A stretch of 64,000 nt of DNA from Stakelama portus (GTDB lineage: Bacteria > Pseudomonadota > Alphaproteobacteria > Sphingomonadales > Sphingomonadaceae): assembly GCF_003171655.1 (NCBI RefSeq), contig NZ_QFZL01000006.1, positions 121,970-185,969 of the forward strand, in the 5' to 3' direction. The translations under genes were made by a program, and so were the position numbers. This document shows, piece by piece, positions 59,466-64,000 of this stretch (its first letter is position 1; each line of letters starts with the position of its first letter). Under the pieces are notes generated by a model. It made no database searches. It worked only from the letters and a program-made list of their open reading frames with translations, and was not told the origin of the DNA.

Positions 59466-60380
59466 CTAATTCGCCTCCAGCCAGCGTGTGGCGCCCGCAA
59501 GCTGCCCTTCGAGCAGCTTGATCGCTTCGAGCCGTTCCGGCTGGGTTTCGGCAGGCACCCGGTGCCGATCGGCGGTGTTCGTGCCGAACGGCGAGCTGTT
59601 ATAATAGGCCCGGTCCTTCGCCGCCTTTCCGCGCAGCAAAGCGACGTCGCCCGCAAAACCGACCCGCTTCTTTGCAGCGGCAACCGCTGCCTTGATCCGC
59701 GCATGCGACAGAAAGCGCAAAACCGCCGTTGCACCGACGATACCGATGCCCGCCACCATCAGCACCGGCGCGAGGAAGTAACTCGCATTCCCGTCCATCA
59801 TTTTGAGCAACGACCCATCCCAAATGGCAGGCATCAGCGCGGCGAGGAACGTCAGGGCCAACCCCACAGCATAGAGCGCAACACCCGCCCGACCGAGCAG
59901 CCAGCTGCCCTTTTGTGCCTGATAGGCGGCCTCATAGACATATCCCTCCCGGATCTTGTTGATCAGATAGGGAAGCTGGATCAGATCCTGGATATGGCGC
60001 TCGCCATCCGGACCGAATTTCTCGACCAGTTTGTTGCGCCGATACACCAGATCGCGGCGCAAGTGATCGACCTTGCTCGCATAGTTGGGCCGGTCGAAAT
60101 CCTCCGGGTCGTGATCGATCACTTCGAACGTGAGCAGCTCGGTTTCCAGATATTCGCGCGCCGAACCGTCGCGCACCATTTCACGATCGCGCATGAGGAA
60201 TTTGTCGAATATCTTTTCCAGTTCAAGGTTCGCCATGAAAGCGAGCCCTTCGCGATCGGCCACGGGATCGCGTACCGGTCGGTTCAACTCATTCTCGATG
60301 CGTCGCAACTTGGCATTGGCGGAAGATACATCGAGATAGGTGAGCGTGTTGATGACCGAATTATAATCCCATTTGCTCAT
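59466..60380 (-). CDS. Uncharacterised protein with two membrane helices
   Basis: 304 aa. Residues 1-155 are soluble and acidic (NSVINTLTYLDVSSANAKLRR, then EKIFDKFLMRDREM), two close helices follow (about 164-187 and 203-222), then a basic cytoplasmic-looking tail (ARIKAAVAAAKKRVGFAGD, HRVPAETQPERLEAI). No motif known to me. The 296-bp region between it and dapB has no gene. Confidence 0.75.
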   Translation of the reverse strand: MSKWDYNSVINTLTYLDVSSANAKLRRIENELNRPVRDPVADREGLAFMANLELEKIFDKFLMRDREMVRDGSAREYLETELLTFEVIDHDPEDFDRPNYASKVDHLRRDLVYRRNKLVEKFGPDGERHIQDLIQLPYLINKIREGYVYEAAYQAQKGSWLLGRAGVALYAVGLALTFLAALMPAIWDGSLLKMMDGNASYFLAPVLMVAGIGIVGATAVLRFLSHARIKAAVAAAKKRVGFAGDVALLRGKAAKDRAYYNSSPFGTNTADRHRVPAETQPERLEAIKLLEGQLAGATRWLEAN

Positions 60381-60676
60381 GATCTCCGCTGCCTCGCCCT
60401 TTCATCCATTCTCCAGCCGAAATCATTACGGAGATAGCCCGACGATGCAACTTCATCGGCAATTGCGCCGATTGCGGGCCGTGCCGCTGTGATTGCCCGC
60501 GCGCGCCATTCCCCCTGTCCTCCACGCCCCCTTTGTGTCACAGGGCTCGCGATGATTCAGACCCTCGCTTCGGGCCAGCGTGCCGCACATTCCCTTCACC
60601 ACGCCGGGAAGGGGAAAAGCGGGGGGACGTACCGTCTCCTTTGTCTCTTTCGGGCCGAAAACGGGAGTGCCGCCGC

Positions 60677-61405
60677 ATGACGAAACTGGGCATCTACGGC
60701 TGCCTCGGCCGCATGGGACGCGCGATTCAGGACGTCGCGCCCGAAGAAGGCGCAATGATCTGCGGCGGCGCGGATATGGGCGATGATCCCGCGGCACTGG
60801 CGCAGCAATGCGACGTGCTGGTCGATTTTTCCTCGCCGGCCGCGCTTGAAGCGCATCTTGCCGCCGCACGCGCTGCGGCCACGCCGATCGTGATCGGCAC
60901 CACCGGCCTTTCGGCGCAGCATCATGCGATGATCGACGAAGCAGCCGGCGAAATCGCCGTGCTGCAGACCGGCAACACCTCGCTCGGCATCACCCTGCTC
61001 GCGCGGCTGGTGCGCGAAGCGGCGCAGCGGCTGAGCGCCGACTGGGACATCGAAATCGTCGAGATGCATCACCGCAACAAGGTGGATGCGCCGTCAGGCA
61101 CTGCGCTGCTGCTCGGCGAGGCCGCGGCCGAAGGGATCGGCAGCACGCTTGCCGAAGCCGGCGTGATCGGGCGTGCGGGCCTTACCGGCGCGCGGGCCGA
61201 GGGTACGATCGGCATCGCCTCGCTGCGCGGCGGCAGCGTGATCGGCGATCATGGCGTGTTCTTCGCCGGCAATGGCGAGCGGATCGAATTGTCGCACCGC
61301 GCCGATGATCGCGCGATCTTTGCTCGCGGCGCAGTTCAGGCGGCGCTGTGGCTCGCAAACCAGCCCGCCGGTCGGTACGACATGGGCGCGGTGCTCGGGC
61401 TCTGA
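60677..61405 (+). CDS. dapB: 4-hydroxy-tetrahydrodipicolinate reductase
   Basis: 242 aa from ATG 60677. Cofactor-binding GIYGCLGRMGRAI, IVIGTTGLSAQH, and the substrate-binding signature EMHHRNKVDAPSGTAL, which includes the catalytic His-His and Lys. It makes tetrahydrodipicolinate in lysine and diaminopimelate (peptidoglycan) synthesis. Upstream bases 60585-60676 hold no strong Shine-Dalgarno. Followed 13 bp on by nth. Confidence 0.96.
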   Translation: MTKLGIYGCLGRMGRAIQDVAPEEGAMICGGADMGDDPAALAQQCDVLVDFSSPAALEAHLAAARAAATPIVIGTTGLSAQHHAMIDEAAGEIAVLQTGNTSLGITLLARLVREAAQRLSADWDIEIVEMHHRNKVDAPSGTALLLGEAAAEGIGSTLAEAGVIGRAGLTGARAEGTIGIASLRGGSVIGDHGVFFAGNGERIELSHRADDRAIFARGAVQAALWLANQPAGRYDMGAVLGL

Positions 61406-61418
61406 GGCAGGCGGCGCA

Positions 61419-62102
61419 GTGAAGAAAGCGGATGTCGTCGAATTTTTTGCCCGGCTGGCAGAGGCCAATCCGCATCCGGAAACCGAGCTTGAATCGGTCA
61501 ACGATTACACGCTGCTCGTCGCAGTCGTCCTGTCCGCACAGGCAACCGATGCGGGCGTGAACAAGGCGACCCGACGGCTGTTCGCGCAAGTCGATACGCC
61601 CGAGAAAATGGTCGCGCTCGGCGAGGCGGGGCTCAAGGAGCATATCAAGACGATCGGCCTGTTCAACAGCAAGGCAAAGAATGTCATCGGCCTGAGCGAA
61701 GCACTGATCGCCGATCACGGCAGCAAGGTGCCCGCCGATCGCGACGCGCTCGAAAAACTGCCGGGCGTCGGGCGCAAGACCGCGAATGTGGTGATGAATG
61801 TCGCATTCGGCGCGGAAACCTTTGCGGTCGATACGCATATCTTTCGCGTCGGCAATCGCACCGGGCTCGCGCCGGGCAAGACGCCGCTGGCAGTCGAGAA
61901 AAAGCTGGAAAAGGCCGTCCCCCAGCCCTTTCGCCTCCACGCTCATCACTGGTTAATCTTGCATGGCCGATATGTCTGCAAGGCTCGGACCCCTGAATGC
62001 TGGCGATGCAACGTCGCCGATTTATGCGCGTTCAAGCCAAAGACGCCGCCTCCCGGCACCAAAGGCCCGGCGCGCGGCAAGCCCAGGAGTACCGCCCCGT
62101 GA
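61419..62102 (+). CDS. nth: Endonuclease III (DNA glycosylase/AP lyase)
   Basis: 227 aa from GTG 61419; no ATG precedes the conserved domain. Helix-hairpin-helix LPGVGRKTANVV with catalytic Lys, catalytic Asp in AVDTHIFRVGNR, and the C-terminal iron-sulfur loop CKARTPECWRCNVADLC (C-x6-C-x2-C-x5-C). It excises oxidised pyrimidines. Overlaps the next gene as GTGA, so dapB-nth-DUF6491 likely form one transcript. Confidence 0.96.
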   Translation: MKKADVVEFFARLAEANPHPETELESVNDYTLLVAVVLSAQATDAGVNKATRRLFAQVDTPEKMVALGEAGLKEHIKTIGLFNSKAKNVIGLSEALIADHGSKVPADRDALEKLPGVGRKTANVVMNVAFGAETFAVDTHIFRVGNRTGLAPGKTPLAVEKKLEKAVPQPFRLHAHHWLILHGRYVCKARTPECWRCNVADLCAFKPKTPPPGTKGPARGKPRSTAP

Positions 62103-62467
62103 AACGCTGGCTCATGATTCCCGCAACATTGCTGACTCTCGCCGCCACCGGCGCCGACCAGCGCATTCCCGAAGCAACGCCCGATGGCGAGCCGGTCAAT
62201 TGCATCCGCGCCAGCCAGATCGATCATACCGTCGTCCACAGCGACTCGGTGATCGATTTCCACATGAAGGGGCGCAAGGTCTATCGCAACGAATTGCCGT
62301 CCGCCTGCCCCGGCCTGGGGTTCAACCGCACCATCCTGTACCAGGTGCGCGCGAACGACCTGTGTTCGGTCGATACGATCACCGTGCTCGAAACCCCGGG
62401 GCTGACGCGCGGCGCAACCTGTGGTCTGGGCACGTTCCAGCCGGTGACGCTGACGCCGGCAAACTAA
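62099..62467 (+). CDS. Exported DUF6491-type small protein
   Basis: 122 aa from GTG 62099, with signal (MIPATLLTLAATGADQ). The mature part has four Cys (VNCIRASQIDHTVVHSDSVI, SACPGLGFNRTILY, DLCSVDTITVLE, ATCGLGTF), likely two disulfides, in the pattern of DUF6491 proteins: VIDFHMKGRKVYRNELP. Function unknown. Confidence 0.75.
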   Translation: MKRWLMIPATLLTLAATGADQRIPEATPDGEPVNCIRASQIDHTVVHSDSVIDFHMKGRKVYRNELPSACPGLGFNRTILYQVRANDLCSVDTITVLETPGLTRGATCGLGTFQPVTLTPAN

Positions 62468-62525
62468 CCGCTGGCGCACGCGCCCACGCTTTGCTAGGCG
62501 CGCTCTTCGCAAGGGCCACGCCCAC

Positions 62526-62602
<77 letters not shown>

Positions 62603-62605
62603 TTT

Positions 62606-63892
62606 TCCCATCACTGCTCACTAAGTCAGATAAAAGCCTGAATGGTGAAGCGGTTAGGGGTGTTCTAAACCCCGTTTCGCGGGCGTATTTCAGTCGACCG
62701 GAAAACGCGAGTTTTAGCACCATATATTTGTGCGCCAGTTCGCCCGATACCCATATTTTACAAGGGTTTGCGAGGAACGTCATCGCGGTTCTAAATGCCG
62801 TGTCAAAATCCGTTCGCGGCTGGGCGCATTTCGCCAGCGCTTCGGTCAGTTCAGCCTTCCGGCGCTCGGCTTCATGGATGCGATTCTCATAGGCGCTACG
62901 CAGCGTTTCGCTGCTGGCCTCGATGGCGCGATCGACCAGCTTATCGATCTCGGCTTCCGTTTCGGCGATCTGGCGGCGTAAGCCCTTCTTGCGCTCTTCG
63001 GCGTTCTTGGAGAGATCGTCCCACAGCGCACGCAGCACTTTATGGGTCAGCGCGAACATGTTGCGCGACGGGCGCATGGTTTGCAGCAGCGCCTCGAACT
63101 CGCCTTCGATCTTGTCGCGGCGGATTGACCGCCCATAGGCTTCGCAGTCGCGATTGAAGCAATGGTAATATGGGTGCCGCTGCTTCTTGCCTTTGGCCCA
63201 GCAGCTCGTGAGCGGCTTTCCGCAGCAAGCGCATTCGACATAGCGCGTAGCGGGAAATCGGCGCTGTTGTCGTTGCGGACCGTGCGCACAGGCGTCTTGA
63301 GTCGGTTCTGAATTTTCTGGAAGGTCGCGAAGTCGATCAGCGCCGGGTGATGGCTAGGGCGCAAAGACACGTCCCATGCCGGAACATGGACATAGCCCGC
63401 GTAGAGCGGATTGGTGAGCATGTCGGAGGCCTTCTGGTCGCTCACGCGCCCGCTTTTGCCACGCGGGTATTCCGGGTGCTCGTTGAGGAAGCGGGCGACC
63501 TCGGCCTGCGTCTCCAGGTGACCGCAAGCGTAGGCTTCGAGCGCACTTTGGATAATCGTTGCTGCGGGTTCGTTGCGCTCGATCAGCGCCCCTTGACCCT
63601 TCACCTTGTGGTATTTGTAGCCCGCCGGAAGCTGAAGGCACCAATAGCCGTTGAGGCATCGTGCCCGCATACGGTCGCGGGTCTGCTCGGCATTCTTGCG
63701 GCGATGCTCGCTGGCAAAAGCCGCCTCGATCACTTCGAGAATATCGTCTTCGGGATCGTCGGCAAAGGTGCGCTTGGGGGATTCAAGCTTGCCGCCCGCG
63801 GAGCCGATCGCATCTCGGATGGCGAAATGGGTGCGCACGCTTCTAGCAAGACGATTGAGGTCATCTATGAGGACTGACGTGACCCCCGGCTT
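62606..63892 (-). pseudogene. Large serine recombinase, 5'-truncated and frameshifted
   Basis: Two frames together make one recombinase. From 63892 to about 63246: SVLIDDLNRLARS (end of the catalytic domain), KNAEQTRDRMRARCLNGYW, the Recombinase domain with YPRGKSGRVSDQKASDMLTN and NPLYAGYVHV. Near 63242-63250 one base is missing; continuing in the other frame gives a zinc ribbon (ECACCGKPLTSC, HCFNRDC) and a coiled coil (KKGLRRQIAETEAEIDKLVD). The N-terminal catalytic domain with the nucleophilic Ser is absent: an in-frame TGA at 63893-63895 closes the frame. At its other end the frame has no stop and runs antisense through the tRNA-Arg. Probably the remnant of an integrase at the edge of a decayed element. 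Confidence 0.8.
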
Positions 63893-63945
63893 TCATCCAG
63901 TGGCAACCAGAGACCGACTGTTGTTGTCGCGCAAGAGCGCGGGTG

Positions 63946-63981
63946 AAGCAACGGGCGGGGTTAACCCCGCCCGTTGCTTTT
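63946..63981 (+). terminator. Strong stem-loop, probable terminator
   Basis: Perfect 15-bp stem (AAGCAACGGGCGGGG / CCCCGCCCGTTGCTT) with TTAA loop and TTTCG after it on the plus strand. No plus-strand gene ends just before it, so its owner may have been lost. Confidence 0.6.
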
Positions 63982-64000
63982 CGAGTTCGGCGGCGAATGC

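Overview
The window is GC-rich chromosomal DNA, almost certainly from a sphingomonad (Alphaproteobacteria, Sphingomonadales). That is inferred from the XrtA/PEP-CTERM regulatory and glycosyltransferase genes, the TCA gene order, a perfect CIRCE element before groES, family-typical proteins (DUF6311, DUF6491, TRIC, DUF1275) and two kinds of short extragenic palindromic repeats common in this group. Most of it is ordinary housekeeping chromosome; accessory signals are small and scattered.

Layout. 1-6.3 kb (minus): an XrtA/PEP-CTERM exopolysaccharide/protein-sorting operon (sugar transferase, PrsK kinase, PrsR sigma-54 regulator, TPR protein running off the left edge), every junction overlapping. 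6.4-8.5 kb: a small HNH protein and a DUF6311 membrane protein. 8.8-12.7 kb (plus): TonB-dependent receptor and a Tat-exported PhoD-like phosphatase separated by a strong terminator. 12.8-15 kb: groES-groEL under CIRCE control. 15-20.3 kb: SppA, a GNAT acetyltransferase and small membrane or secreted proteins.

20.3-37.1 kb (minus) is a TCA super-cluster: sdhC-sdhD-sdhA, a C13 peptidase plus membrane-anchored ClpP-like protease, sdhB, GFA protein, hot-dog thioesterase, zapE, a secreted protein, mdh, a GIY-YIG unit, sucD, odhA, odhB, lpdA. No sucC is present. The protease pair splits sdhB from sdhCDA, and a 390-bp unit with perfect 30-bp inverted ends carrying a GIY-YIG nuclease gene sits between mdh and sucD.

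37.3-40.1 kb: two tandem soluble chemoreceptors with unrelated-looking sensor halves but almost identical signalling halves. 40.1-42.7 kb: SDR, subclass B3-type metallo-beta-lactamase and L11-type methyltransferase in overlapping order. 42.8-48.2 kb: phenylalanine hydroxylase, DUF2459 protein with alpha/beta hydrolase, a glycerophosphodiesterase with small lipoprotein, and XdhC with a MobA-like transferase. 48.2-52.9 kb (minus): a complete MacAB-TolC-type efflux operon. 53-58.4 kb: acetyl-CoA synthetase, a GH3 glucosidase and a CobB sirtuin. 58.5-62.5 kb: two uncharacterised proteins, dapB, nth and a DUF6491 protein. At 62.5-64 kb a tRNA-Arg(CCG) is abutted by a truncated, frameshifted serine recombinase, the likely edge of a decayed integrated element.

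The best candidates for something undescribed are the inverted-repeat-flanked GIY-YIG unit, whose first conserved strand lies upstream of its only standard start codon; the C13/ClpP-like protease pair inside the sdh locus; and the chemoreceptor pair homogenised in its signalling domain.
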